From Pachypanchax playfairii (lineage: Eukaryota; Chordata; Actinopteri; Cyprinodontiformes; Aplocheilidae): 64,000 bases of DNA. Each line of letters begins with the position of its first letter. Positions within the stretch are counted from its first letter, which is position 1. A program made the position numbers and the translations under genes. Where the stretch lies: contig SSNP01000092.1 of NCBI GenBank assembly GCA_006937955.1, positions 1,834,263 to 1,898,262 of the forward strand. The letters are read 5' to 3'. A model generated the notes under the pieces. It saw nothing but the letters and a program-made list of their open reading frames with translations. It was not told the DNA's origin and searched no databases. This document shows positions 21,748 through 32,639 of the stretch, one piece after another.

Positions 21748-23727
21748 GTGAGATTTAAAACATCAACGATGCTCCAGATTATCATTAATATAAGATGTTG
21801 TTACTTCAGAGGAAAGTTTGTGTTCGCCTTTACTCACTTTGGGTTCGTATTTGTGCTGATGGTGAGAATATTCAAAGAGGTTTCCAGTTTTTCTCTTGAG
21901 GTGGAGCAGGTGGCGGTTTGATGAATGAGTGGTGACGCCGTAGCTGTTGTTCAGGACTGAGGCTGTTTGTACATTCAGATTTGGGAGTCGGAGGACGTGA
22001 TCTTTGGTTTTGAGTTTCTCTGTTTGGGCTGAGACGTTTACATCTCATTTTTAATGACGTGGATTTTTAACGTTTCCTCTCCAGTCAGCTGGTTTCTAAA
22101 CTAACACAGCAGATAAAACTGAGTCCAGGTCTGCTTCCATCAGATGAGCTCAGTTATAAATGTCTTCAGAGACCAAGATGATCTAAAGTATGAGAGTACT
22201 TCAACAATACATGGGTGGTTTGTACGTTCTGCAAGGTTCCTTTGGCTCATCAAAGCAGCACATAAGGGATGTTTGAGAAGGAGGCGCCCTGGTGTTAACG
22301 AGCCACTCGGTTTTAAGCTGCAGAATCCACTGGGAAGTTAGACGTGCCGTCTGTCTGTCTGCTGCGTTTTCCTGTGAAGTTCAACTTCCTGAATAGAATC
22401 TGGAACCACCTGCGATGGAGGCTGTTCCTGCTGCAGGTGTTCTACAGGCCTTATGGAGTCTGCTGTTTGACTTCTTCCTGTTTGGAAACACATTTAATAA
22501 GATAAAGTTTATTTAACAGAGACCATCTACAAACACATTAATCACAGGGGATAATCTGTTCTGTACATGACTAAAACTCCCAGAGTTCATTTCCATCTGC
22601 AGCCAATAAAACACAGAAAAATACATTTTATATATAAAATAAAAACACATCAGTTTATAAGTAAACGCAAGTTGATCCTATTCACCCCCCACCAGACTCC
22701 CCTCATTCTCCCCTCATTCTCCCATTCACATTTAATAGATGTAGATATCACGTACTAATGTTACACTTTATACAGCAGAATAAAATCAGCATTGACATAA
22801 AGTCTTAAGTTAAAAAGCTTTTGACTAAAGAATAAAAGCTTTCAGTGTTCCACCTTTGTGTGATGTCTGGTGACACACACCCACTTCAAAGCCTCACGTT
22901 CTTCTTCACTTTTTTCAGTTTCAGTTTGATTTATTTGAATTTATTTGATTAGCATTTAATTGTTAATTAAATACAACCACAATTCAAAATAGATGATATA
23001 TTACTAATAAAAAAACACCATTGAGTGAAGCATATGCTTATTTTGCTATACCTTAAAAATAACATATATTAGCAAACCAAAGTTACATTTCAGTTCTTGA
23101 AAAATTAAACAAAAATACAATATTATCATAATAATGCACACACAAAACAAACAAAAAACCGTAAACAAATCTTTCTTTTTAGAGAAGTACTACATAAATA
23201 CTGAGCAGGAAAATCCAGCATGAACATGGTCAGTAGCAGTCAGGTACTTTAAATCAAATACACGGATTAACAGATGAATAAATCAATAAAAACAGATGTT
23301 TTTAAATTGAAAGCAGCGCCATCACAAGCGTGACTCAGAAGAAAAGATCTGTTTCCTTTCAGCGAAGATGAATGAACCTTTTCAAGAATTTGAACTTGTA
23401 AATAAATGAAGTATTTAAATTCAGCTTGAAGACGCTGTAATACACCCGATGGTCTCAGGTTCAGTCCATCGTCTCCTTTTCCTACAAACAAACCCTCAAA
23501 CCGTCTTCCTTCCTTCTTTTTAGGTGTCTGACAGCGATTCAGCCTGACTTTGCTGTTTACATCGTTTCATTTACTGAGTGAAATCAGCAAAAGTTACATG
23601 AAAAAAAAAATGATTTCATAATAACGTGACAAATAACAGGATGTGGTAGCATAAAGAAATATCTGACAGGAAATATACGAGATACGAGCCAGCTGTCATT
23701 TAAAATCCAGATTTTAACATTTATATA
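21748..23727. other. intronic sequence, nothing recognised
   Basis: AT-rich intron. The open frames here are short and featureless. Confidence 0.4.
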
Positions 23728-24948
23728 CACTCACCGGCCACTTTATTAGGTACACCTGTCCAACTGCTTGTTAACACTTAATTTCTAATCAGCCAATCAC
23801 ATGGCGGCAACTCAGTGCATTTAGGCATGTACACATGGTCAAGACAATCTCCTGCAGTTCAAACTGAGCATCAGTATGGGGAAGAAAGGTGATTTGAGTG
23901 ACTTTGAACGTGGCATGGTTGTTGGTGCCAGAATGGCTGGTCTGAGTATTTCAGAAACTGCTGATCTACTGGGATTTTCACACACAACCATCTCTAGGGT
24001 TTACAGAGAATGGTCCGAAAAAGAAAAAATATCCAGTGAGCGGCAGTTCTGTGGGCGGAAATGCCTTGTTGATGCCAGAGGTCAGAGGAGAATGGCCAGA
24101 CTGGTTCCAGCTGATAGAAAGGCAACAGTGACTCAAATAACCACTCGTTACAACCAAGGTAGGCAGAAGAGCATCTCTGAATGCACAGTACGTAGAACTT
24201 TGAGGCAGATGGGCTACAGCAGTAGAAGACCACGCCGGGTGCCACTCCTTTCAGCTAAGAACAGGAAACTGAGGCTACAATTTGCACAAGCTCATCGAAA
24301 TTGGACAATAGAAGATTGGAAAAACGTTGCCTGGTCTGATGAGTCTCGATTTCTGCTGCGACATTCGGATGGTAGGGTCAGAATTTGGCGTCAACAACAT
24401 GAAAGCATGGATCCATCCTGCCTTGTATCAACGGTTCAGGCTGGTGGTGGTGGTGTAATGGTGTGGGGAATATTTTCTTGGCACTCTTTGGGCCCCTTGG
24501 TACCAATTGAGCATCGTTACAACGCCACAGCCTACCTGAGTATTGTTGCTGACCATGTCCATCCCTTTATGACCACAATGTACCCAACTTCTGATGGCTA
24601 CTTTCAGCAGGATAATGCGCCATGTCATAAAGCTGGAATCATCTCGGACTGGTTTCTTGAACATGACAATGAGTTCACTGTACTCAAATGGCCTCCACAG
24701 TCACCAGATCTCAATCCAATAGAGCATCTTTGGGATGTGGTGGAACGGGAGATTCGCATCATGGATGTGCAGCCGACAAATCTGCGCCAACTGTGTGATG
24801 CCATCATGTCAATATGGACCAAACTCTCTGAGGAATGCTTCCAGCACCTTGTTGAATCTATGCCACGAAGAATTGAGGCAGTTCTGAAGGCAAAAGGGGG
24901 TCCAACCCGTTACTAGCATGGTGTACCTAATAAAGTGGCCGGTGAGTG
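23728..24948 (+). mobile_element. intact Tc1/mariner element C (DD36E type)
   Basis: A 1,221-bp element with short inverted ends, CACTCACCGGCCACTTTATT on the left and its complement on the right (AATAAAGTGGCCGGTGAGTG). It is flanked by TA (23726-23727 and 24949-24950). It contains one uninterrupted transposase gene and nothing else. Because both termini, both TA sites and the full frame are intact, it may be recently active. A decayed relative lies at 18375-19060. Confidence 0.95.
23876..24916 (+). CDS. Tc1-family transposase, DD36E, full length (346 aa)
   Basis: A cut-and-paste transposase acting in the nucleus on its own terminal repeats. The start ATG at 23876 opens MGKKGDLSDFERGMVVGARM. 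An N-terminal helix-turn-helix pair occupies about residues 8-47 (SISETADLLGFSHTTISRVY), and a second DNA-binding segment lies around 66-120. The RNase H-like catalytic core has D155 (AWSDESRF), D246 (FQQDNAPCH) and E283 (NPIEHLWD). There are 36 residues between the second Asp and the Glu, not the 34 of classic Tc1. A DD36E class of vertebrate Tc1/mariner elements has been described (Incomer); assignment to it is inference from spacing. The glycine-rich AGGGGVMVWG box is present. No frameshift or premature stop. Confidence 0.95.
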   Translation: MGKKGDLSDFERGMVVGARMAGLSISETADLLGFSHTTISRVYREWSEKEKISSERQFCGRKCLVDARGQRRMARLVPADRKATVTQITTRYNQGRQKSISECTVRRTLRQMGYSSRRPRRVPLLSAKNRKLRLQFAQAHRNWTIEDWKNVAWSDESRFLLRHSDGRVRIWRQQHESMDPSCLVSTVQAGGGGVMVWGIFSWHSLGPLVPIEHRYNATAYLSIVADHVHPFMTTMYPTSDGYFQQDNAPCHKAGIISDWFLEHDNEFTVLKWPPQSPDLNPIEHLWDVVEREIRIMDVQPTNLRQLCDAIMSIWTKLSEECFQHLVESMPRRIEAVLKAKGGPTRY

Positions 24949-24967
24949 TATAATTAACAGCCAAATA

Positions 24968-26569
24968 CAGTGGGGCAAAAAAGTATTTAGTCAGCCACCA
25001 ATTGTGTAAGTTCTCCCACTTAAAAAGATCAGAGAGGCCTGTAATTTTCATCATAGGTATACCTCAACTATGAGAGACAAAATGAGGAAAAAAAATCCAG
25101 AAAATCACATTGTCTGATTTTTAAAGAATTTATTTGCAAATTATGGTGGAAAATAAGTATTTGGTCACCTACAAACAAGTAAGATTTCTGGCTTTCACAG
25201 ACCTGTAACTTCTTTAAGAGGCTCCTCGGTCCTCCACTCGTTACCTGTATTAATGGCACCTGTGTGAACTCGTTATCAGTATAAAAGACACCTGTCCACA
25301 ACCTCAAACAGTCACGCTCCAAACTCCACTATGGCCAAGACCAAAGAGCTGTCAAAGGACACCAGAAACAAAATTGTAGACCTTCACCAGGCTGGGAAGA
25401 CTGAATCTGCAATAGGTAAGCAGCTTGGTGTGAAGAAATCAACTGTGGGAGCAATTATTAGAAAATGGAAGACATACAAGACCACTGATAATCTCCCTCG
25501 ATCTGGGGCTCCACGCAAGATCTCACCCCGTGGGGTCAAAATGATCACAAGAACGGTGAGCAAAAATCCCAGAACCACACGGAGGGACCTAGTGAATGAC
25601 CTGCAGAGAGCTGGGACCAAAGTAACAAAGGCTACCATCAGTAACACACTACGCCGCCAGGGACTCAAATCCTGCAGTACCAGACGTGTCCCCCTGCTGA
25701 AGCCAGGACACGTCCAGGCCCGTCTGCGGTTTGCTAGAGAGCATTTGGATGATCCAGAAGAGGATTGGGAGAACATCATATGGTCAGATGAAACCAAAAT
25801 AGAACTTTTTGGTAGAAACTCAACTTGTCGTGTTTGGAGGGGAAAGAATGCTGAGTTGGATCCAAAGAACACCATACCTACTGTAAAGCATGGGGGTGGA
25901 AACATCATGCTTTGGGGCTGTTTTTCTGCAAGGGGACCAGGACCACTGATCCGTGTAAAGGAAAGAATGAATGGGGCCATGTATCGTAAGATTTTGAGTG
26001 AAAACCTCCTTCCATCAGCAAGGGCATTGAAAATGAGACGTGGCTGGGTCTTTCAGCATGACAATGATCCCAAACACACCGCCCGGGCAACGAAGGAGTG
26101 GCTTCGTAAGAAGCATTTCAAGGTCCTGGAGTGGCCTAGCCAGTCTCCAGATCTCAACCCCATAGAAAATCTCTGGAGGGAGTTGAAAGTCCGTGTTGCC
26201 CAGCGTCAGCCCCAAAACATCACTGCTCTAGAGGAGATCTGCATGGAGGAATGGGCCAAAATACCAGCAACAGTGTGTGAAAACCTTGTGAAGACTTACA
26301 GAAAACGTTTGACCTCTGTCATTGCCAACAAAGGCTATAAAACAAAGTATTGAGATTAACTTTTGTTATTGACCAAATACTTATTTTCCACCATAATTTG
26401 CAAATAAATTCTTTAAAAATCAGACAATGTGATTTTCTGGATTTTTTTTCCTCATTTTGTCTCTCATAGTTGAGGTATACCTATGATGAAAATTACAGGC
26501 CTCTCTGATCTTTTTAAGTGGGAGAACTTACACAATTGGTGGCTGACTAAATACTTTTTTGCCCCACTG
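24968..26569 (+). mobile_element. intact Tc1/mariner element B (DD34E), 200-bp inverted repeats
   Basis: A 1,602-bp element starting CAGTGGGGCAAAAAAGTATT and ending with its complement, flanked by TA (24966-24967 and 26570-26571). The left TIR 24968-25167 and right TIR 26370-26569 are 200-bp near-perfect inverted repeats. It carries one complete transposase. It lies only 19 bp from element C and is almost identical to element A at 8523-10085, which implies recent movement of this family. Confidence 0.97.
25331..26353 (+). CDS. Tc1-family transposase, DD34E, full length (340 aa)
   Basis: A cut-and-paste transposase for the long-TIR Tc1 family. The frame from ATG 25331 to TGA 26351 is uninterrupted. 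The N-terminal paired-like DNA-binding region has a first helix-turn-helix at about residues 8-46 (ESAIGKQLGVKKSTVGAIIR), then the linker RSGAPRKISPRG (an AT-hook-like GRPR position) and a second helix-turn-helix at about 70-112. The catalytic core has D153 (IIWSDETK), D244 (FQHDNDPKH) and E279 (NPIENLWRE), with 34 residues between D244 and E279. The glycine-rich KHGGGNIMLWG box is intact. Length and motifs are those of active Tc1 transposases. Activity itself cannot be shown from sequence. Confidence 0.96.
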   Translation: MAKTKELSKDTRNKIVDLHQAGKTESAIGKQLGVKKSTVGAIIRKWKTYKTTDNLPRSGAPRKISPRGVKMITRTVSKNPRTTRRDLVNDLQRAGTKVTKATISNTLRRQGLKSCSTRRVPLLKPGHVQARLRFAREHLDDPEEDWENIIWSDETKIELFGRNSTCRVWRGKNAELDPKNTIPTVKHGGGNIMLWGCFSARGPGPLIRVKERMNGAMYRKILSENLLPSARALKMRRGWVFQHDNDPKHTARATKEWLRKKHFKVLEWPSQSPDLNPIENLWRELKVRVAQRQPQNITALEEICMEEWAKIPATVCENLVKTYRKRLTSVIANKGYKTKY

Positions 26570-26571
26570 TA

Positions 26572-26799
26572 TAACAAGCCCTCAGTTTCATTTGACTCAC
26601 TCAGTCACTGGTTCCGTGTGGATTCATTACACGTATGTAACTTGTGTTGCATGTTTACATACAGCTGCTGTTTCAGACTGTTAAACACAAACAGTGAATG
26701 TTGTTGCTGCGACACACTCAGATGATACATTCTAGTTTTTAATGACATCATGTACGTCTATATTACAGCTTGTCCCAGACAGTTAACTACCAACCCATT
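26572..26799. other. spacer between Tc1 B and a MITE
   Basis: Short intronic spacer with nothing recognisable. Confidence 0.4.
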
Positions 26800-27263
26800 A
26801 AAGTCTCACTCTGATCATATTTTGAGCTTTTTTTAAAATCTTCTCAGTGGTCATTAAATTACGACTATGGTATTTTTTACCCAAAATCACAAAACCTGTG
26901 CTGTTTTCTATTAAATAGTTTCTCCATACTGGCAGTAGGTCATTAGCAATTCACCTCTTTGTGGGCGGAACCGTTGGTGCAGAGGATAACTCCGCCCCTC
27001 TCCCTGTTGCTAAGAGATCTCTGTTTATGCTAGGCTTAGTAGTTAGCATTTATGCTAACACGGTGACTTTTTTACATCACAAGGTCATTCTTTTTCAAAA
27101 AGCATTTTTCACATTTCTAATGAGTCACCGCGATTTACAAGCAGAAATACTCAGAAATGCAATTTTGAGCTTAATTTTCCCAAGATTCGTCCTCTATTAT
27201 CAGAAAAATATTACAAGAACATTTTAACAACACGAAGAACATGATTTTTATTGGAGTGGGTTT
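26800..27263 (+). mobile_element. MITE family 2, copy 2
   Basis: The left end is AAAGTCTCACTCTGATCATA. The right end, reverse complemented, is AAACCCACTCCAATAAAAAT. It is homologous, in reverse orientation, to 13897-14373, sharing the ATTTTGAGCT end, the CAGTGGTC block, the GGTGCAGAGGATA/GGTACAGAGGATC segment and the TTGAGCTTAATTTTCCCAAG block. It is non-coding. Confidence 0.75.
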
Positions 27264-28079
27264 TTAAAACTCCAAACTGAACCAACATTCTGGTGACCTG
27301 GTAAAACACTCCTGCTCCTTTAACCCGGTCTCACATCACATTTCAAACAGTATGAAGTGGAACAGAATAATGAAAGCATCAAACAGAGTGGGTGAATTAA
27401 TCAGACTGATCCGTCGTCAGTCTGAACACGTTCATGACGGAGGTCTCCTCTCTCCATCAGTCCAGTCTGTGTTTACACTGAACACAGTAGAATCAAAGAT
27501 GTCCCCCTTCTGTTGATGGATGTAAACCATGAGCTCAGTACGATGATAACCTTACTCTAAACCTCGACTTAACAGTTATCAACAATGTTATCATCAGCTG
27601 CATATGGCTAATTAATGAAAATAACGTTTCTGTTTAGTATTTATAGGCCAAACTTCTGCCAATCAGAATGATTATTACTTTATAACCATCATGTAGGTTC
27701 CATCTGGACTGGACTGTTTCCTGTCTGGTAGGATGCTCATATCTCTTATGAAAGTATAGTTGAATTGTACTACAACACAAAAAGTACATTTAATCATGAG
27801 ATACACTTCAAACAAGTCAGAGGCTTTATTTAATCCTCGTTCACCTCGTCTGTGAACTTAAATTGTATTTAATTAGTTGTGAAAAGATGCAAGTTACTTT
27901 CAAAACGTTCAGAATATTTTAAAAGATGTTCAGATCAACGTAAAAGCTGTTGAGACCACTTGTCTGTTTTCCTGCCATCAAAGTAGAATTTACAGAAAAC
28001 GACTGCAATGGCTCTTAAAACTTGGACTTTTTACAGCAATAATCTTTTTCCATGTTTTTTGAAGTTTGCATTTAAAACT
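27264..28079. other. intronic sequence, nothing recognised
   Basis: Non-coding, no clear repeat structure. Confidence 0.4.
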
Positions 28080-28269
28080 AGAAATGCACTCGGAGAGCGC
28101 AGACCTCCGCCAACTGGACAAGTACTATGTCCGTATCCTTAAAAAATATCCTGAAATCAGACAGTAATCCAGATCACCCTCAAAATCTAATCAGTTCTTC
28201 CTTGAGTCATTTCCAACATTTCCTGAAAATTTCATCAAAATCCATCTATTAGTTTTTGAGTTATCCTGC

Positions 28270-28320
<51 letters not shown>

Positions 28321-28355
28321 TGAAAACATTACCTCCTTGGTGGAGGTAATAACTG
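28080..28355 (+). mobile_element. RTE-like retroelement 3' end or derived repeat
   Basis: It contains ATTTCATCAAAATCCATCTA, TTTTTGAGTTATCCTGCAGA, a (CAGA)n run and GGTGGAGGTAATA. It begins with GCGCAGACCTCCGCCAA, whose inverted echo (CCTCCTTGGTGGAGG) is near the right end. This arrangement matches a common fish repeat usually assigned to RTE LINE 3' ends. The class is from memory of such repeats. No reverse transcriptase is present. Confidence 0.6.
28269..28320 (+). repeat. (CAGA)n microsatellite
   Basis: Thirteen perfect tetranucleotide copies inside the RTE-like repeat. Confidence 0.95.
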
Positions 28356-29744
28356 CTTAAAACATAAAGATATGTCAATAAGCACGACAGGTTCAGTCTC
28401 TTGAAGGACATTTTCCATGAGCAGAGATCTCATGTGTCCCTCAGTGTTCCATTTAAAAACTAATATTTATATTAGCTTCTTTTTGTTGATGTTTATTTTT
28501 GTAATAGTGAATCACTGGGGCTACAAAAAACCAGTTCAATCACTAATGACACGTTGGAATTTCCAGCTTCCAATTAAGGAAAACCTTTTTACACAAGTTC
28601 CTGTTTGGTATATAAAACACTCCACCAACGGATTCTGGATCTAGTAAGTTATTCTTAATGTCAGCAAACATCTCAGCAGTTCGTAGGACTGAACTAACAA
28701 AGCCAAAACAAGCAAACGAGCTTTGACTTCCCACTTTAAGACGATGCAGCATGACTGATGTGGAAGTTTCTGGGAGTCGTAACACAGCCGCATTCTGAGC
28801 AGCTCATTGAATAACATTTTTTAAATCTACGGTGGCTCATTCAGGTCATTCTTTATCCCAAACCACAATTTATTCAGTCACTAAATGTTACTGGCATTTT
28901 AAAAATCACAACCTGGTAACTTTTGTATTTGTGTTGACAGTTTTTATAAATTATAAACAGTTTTAAATCAGTACAAAATAACTTTTAAAACTTTAATCTA
29001 CTGTTATGAAACTTGTCTAAGTAAATACTCACTGAGAAACATGTTCATCTTCATATGAGACACTCTGGACGTCTCTGGTCCTCCTATATTACACTTAACT
29101 TCAGTAATTCATGTCACAACAGGAAGTGGTGTTCTAATGTTTTATGCTGCAAATTAACAACTTATTTCATAACAAGATGTTATTAGAAGTTTATACAGTA
29201 TTCTTGTTTAAGGCGAGTGTTTCCTGTTAATTATTTAAACATATTTTTATGATCCTTCCCTGATATTTTCTATATAAAAGCCCTCTGGGTCCTTATCGGC
29301 CATTGTTGGGTCCTTCTCCTCTGGGTGTGTCCAAAAATTTGCCTGTCGCTCTGACAATGTAAAGAAAGTAAAAATAACATCATATTTAGTGTTTCTGTCC
29401 TGGGAGAATTTATTTGATAGATAAAATGTATTTATGGAAAAATATAGAAACAAAAATAAACAATAAATCTGTTTATTGAAGTCAAGACTGTAGAACGGCA
29501 CATGTGTAGCACATCTCAACAGGTAGCATATTTCTACAGAACACTGGTTCCAGCAACAATCTGAGACACGGCTGTAGAAAAGTTATTTAATACTAATTTA
29601 ACATGTGGCAGCTGAGTTTTACTCTTTAATACCGATGTGTGAAAGTTCTGACCAAGAGTTGGTTTTATATTGTGAAAGTGTTTCCTTTGGGTCAATCCAA
29701 GCTCAGTGTCATCTATACACACTCAACTGATGAGATATTTTATC
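28356..29744. other. intronic sequence, nothing recognised
   Basis: AT-rich. The short open frames have no domain. Confidence 0.4.
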
Positions 29745-29810
29745 ATTCAATCAAATCAAATCAAAAATACTTTATTAATCCCCGAAGGATAATTCAAGTG
29801 TTGTTGTAGC

Positions 29811-32639
29811 TTAGTTCTTTTTCAGGGAGCCATAGAGGGTTCTAGCTCTAGACAGGAAGGATCTCCTGTAGAGGGTTCTAGCTGTGGACGGGAAGGATCT
29901 CCTGTAGAGAGTTCTAGCTGTGGACAGGAAGGATCTCCTCTAGAGGGTTCTAGCTGTAGACAGGAAGGATCTCCTGTAGAGGGTTCTAGCTGTGGACAGG
30001 AAGGATCTCCTCTAGAGGGTTCTAGCTGTGGACAGGAAGGATCTCCTCTAGAGGGTTCTAGCTGTGGACAGGAAGGATCTCCTCTAGAGGGTTCTAGGTG
30101 TGGACAGGAAGGATCTCATGTAGAGGGTTCTAGGTGTGGACAGGAAGGATCTCCTGTAGAGGGTTCTAGCTGTGGACAGGAAGGATCTCCTCTAGAGGGT
30201 TCTAGGTGTGGACAGGAAGGATCTCCTCTAGAGGGTTCTAGGTGTGGACAGGAATGATCTCCTCTAGAGGGTTCTAGCTGTGGACAGGAAGGATCTCCTC
30301 TAGAGGGTTCTAGGTGTGGACAGGAAGGATCTCCTGTAGAGGGTTCTAGCTGTGGACTGGAAGGATCTCCTGTAGAGGGTTCTAGGTGTGGACGGGAAGG
30401 ATCTCCTGTAGAGGGTTCTAGCTGTGGATGGGAAGGATCTCCTGTAGAGGGTTCTAGCTGTGGACGGGAAGGATCTCCTGTTGAGAGTTCTAGCTGTGGA
30501 CAGGAAGGATCTCCTCTAGAGGGTTCTAGCTGTGGACAGGAAGGATCTCCTGTAGAGGGTTCTAGCTGTGGACAGGAAGGATCTCCTCTAGAGGGTTCTA
30601 GGTGTGGACAGGAAGGATCTCCTCTAGAGGGTTCTAGCTGTGGACAGGAAGGATCTCCTCTAGAGGGTTCTAGGTGTGGACAGGAAGGATCTCCTGTAGA
30701 GGGTTCTAGCTGTGGACAGGAAGGATCTCCTCTAGAGGGTTCTAGCTGTGGACAGGAAGGATCTCCTGTAGAGGGTTCTAGCTGTGGACAGGAAGGATCT
30801 CCTGTAGAGGGTTCTAGGTGTGGACAGGAAGGATCTCCTCTAGAGGGTTCTAGGTGTGGACAGGAAGGATCTCATGTAGAGGGTTCTAGGTGTGGACAGG
30901 AAGGATCTCCTGTAGAGGGTTCTAGGTGTGGACAGGAAGGATCTCCTGTAGAGGGTTCTAGCTGTGGACAGGAAGGATCTCCTCTAGAGGGTTCTAGCTG
31001 TGGACAGGAAGGATCTCCTCTAGAGGGTTCTAGGTGTGGACAGGAAGGATCTCCTGTAGAGGGTTCTAGGTGTGGACAGGAAGGATCTCCTGTAGAGGGT
31101 TCTAGCTGTGGACTGGAAGGATCTCCTGTAGAGGGTTCTAGCTGTGGACAGGAAGGATCTCCTGTAGAGGGTTCTAGGTGTGGACGGGAAGGATCTCCTG
31201 TAGAGGGTTCTAGCTGTGGATGGGAAGGATCTCCTGTAGAGGGTTCTAGCTGTGGACAGGAAGGATCTCCTCTAGAGGGTTCTAGGTGTGGACAGGAAGG
31301 ATCTCATGTAGAGGGTTCTAGGTGTGGACAGGAAGGATCTCCTGTAGAGGGTTCTAGGTGTGGACGGGAAGGATCTCCTGTAGAGAGTTCTAGCTGTGGA
31401 CAGGAAGGATCTCCTCTAGAGGGTTCTAGCTGTAGACAGGAAGGATCTCCTGTAGAGGGTTCTAGCTGTGGACAGGAAGGATCTACTGTAGAGGGATCTA
31501 GGTGTGGACAGGAAGGATCTCCTGTAGAGGGTTCTAGCTGTGGACAGGAAGGATCTCCTGTAGAGGGTTCTAGCTGTGGACGGGAAGGATCTCCTGTAGA
31601 GGGTTCTAGCCCTGGACAGGAAGGATCTCCTGTAGAGGGTTCTAGCCCTGGACAGGAAGGATCTCCTCTAGAGGGTTCTAGCTGTGGACAGGAAGGATCT
31701 CCTCTAGAGGGTTCTAGCTGTAGACAGGAAGGATCTCCTGTAGAGGGTTCTAGCTGTGGACAGGAAGGATCTCCTCTAGAGGGTTCTAGATGTGAAAGGA
31801 AGGATCTCATGTAGAGGGTTCTAGGTGTGGACAGGAAGGATCTCCTGTAGAGGGTTCTAGGTGTGGACAGGAAGGATCTCCTGTAGAGGGTTCTAGCTGT
31901 GGACGGGAAGGATCTCCTGTAGAGAGTTCTAGCTGTGGACAGGAAGGATCTCCTCTAGAGGGTTCTAGCTGTAGACAGGAAGGATCTCCTGTAGAGGGTT
32001 CTAGCTGTGGACAGGAAGGATCTCCTCTAGAGGGTTCTAGCTGTGGACAGGAAGGATCTCCTCTAGAGGGTTCTAGGTGTGGATGGGAAGGATCTCCTGT
32101 AGAGGGTTCTAGCTGTTGACAGAAAGGATCTCCTGTAGAGGGTTCTAGTTGTGAACAGGAAGGATCTCCTGTAGAGGGTTCTAGGTGTGGACAGGAAGGA
32201 TCTCCTGTAGCGGTCTGTGCTGCAGCGGATTATGAAGAATCTTCTGACTGAAGACACTCTGTTGTTGAGTTACTGTGTTCTGAAGAGGATGATGAGGGTT
32301 TTCCATCATGTTCTTCATCCTCCTTTGGACAATCAACTCAAGAGACTCCAGTTCAGTCTCCAGGACAGAATCAGACCTCCTTATCAATCTGTTCAGCCTA
32401 TTCATGTCACTTGCTCTGATGCTCCGCCCCCAACAGGTGACTGCAGGTGTGATCAGCTGACAAACTCCTCTTCTTTTGCAGCTCCTCTTCAAATCTCTGT
32501 CTGTCCGTATTGTTTGAAAGCCAGACAGAGACACGCTGGAGTCCAGGATATGTTCCTTTAGCCATGTCTCAGTAAAACACATGATGCTGTATTCCTGATA
32601 CTCTGGCTGGGTCCTCAACAGAGATTCAAGTTCATCCAT
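29811..32639 (-). pseudogene. LINE ORF2 remnant: endonuclease start fused to repeated C-terminus
   Basis: On the minus strand the frame opens with the endonuclease N-terminus, skips the reverse transcriptase through a deletion near 32460, and continues through NRLIRRSDSVLETELESLEL. A frameshift follows near CSTDRYRRSFL, then the repeated 12-residue unit YRRSFLSTARTL. The far end closes with RRSFLSRARTLYGSLKKN and the stop at 29811-29813, the expected LINE C-terminus. Many repeat units carry TAG in place of the Tyr TAC codon (seen as CCTCTAGAGG on the + strand), so the frame is closed many times. No functional protein is expected. Confidence 0.75.
29831..32213 (-). repeat. 36-bp minisatellite, about 66 copies, derived from LINE coding sequence
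   Basis: The + strand unit is AAGGATCTCCTGTAGAGGGT followed by TCTAGCTGTGGACAGG (36 bp). Variants are shared among distant units: CCTCTAG for CCTGTAG, AGGTGTGG for AGCTGTGG, CATGTAG (near 30117, 30871, 31305 and 31808) and GGACGGG for GGACAGG. Their recurrence at distances close to multiples of 36 indicates block duplications within the array. The periodicity of 12 codons keeps the frame of the parent LINE. Confidence 0.95.

Noticed and set aside
29831..32213. Regular 36-bp repeats resembling a CRISPR array or a repeat protein gene
   Set aside because: The units are head to tail with no unique spacers, lie within a LINE in a vertebrate genome, and are interrupted by amber codons in the LINE frame. 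The 168-codon frame at 31304-31810 is an out-of-frame shadow.
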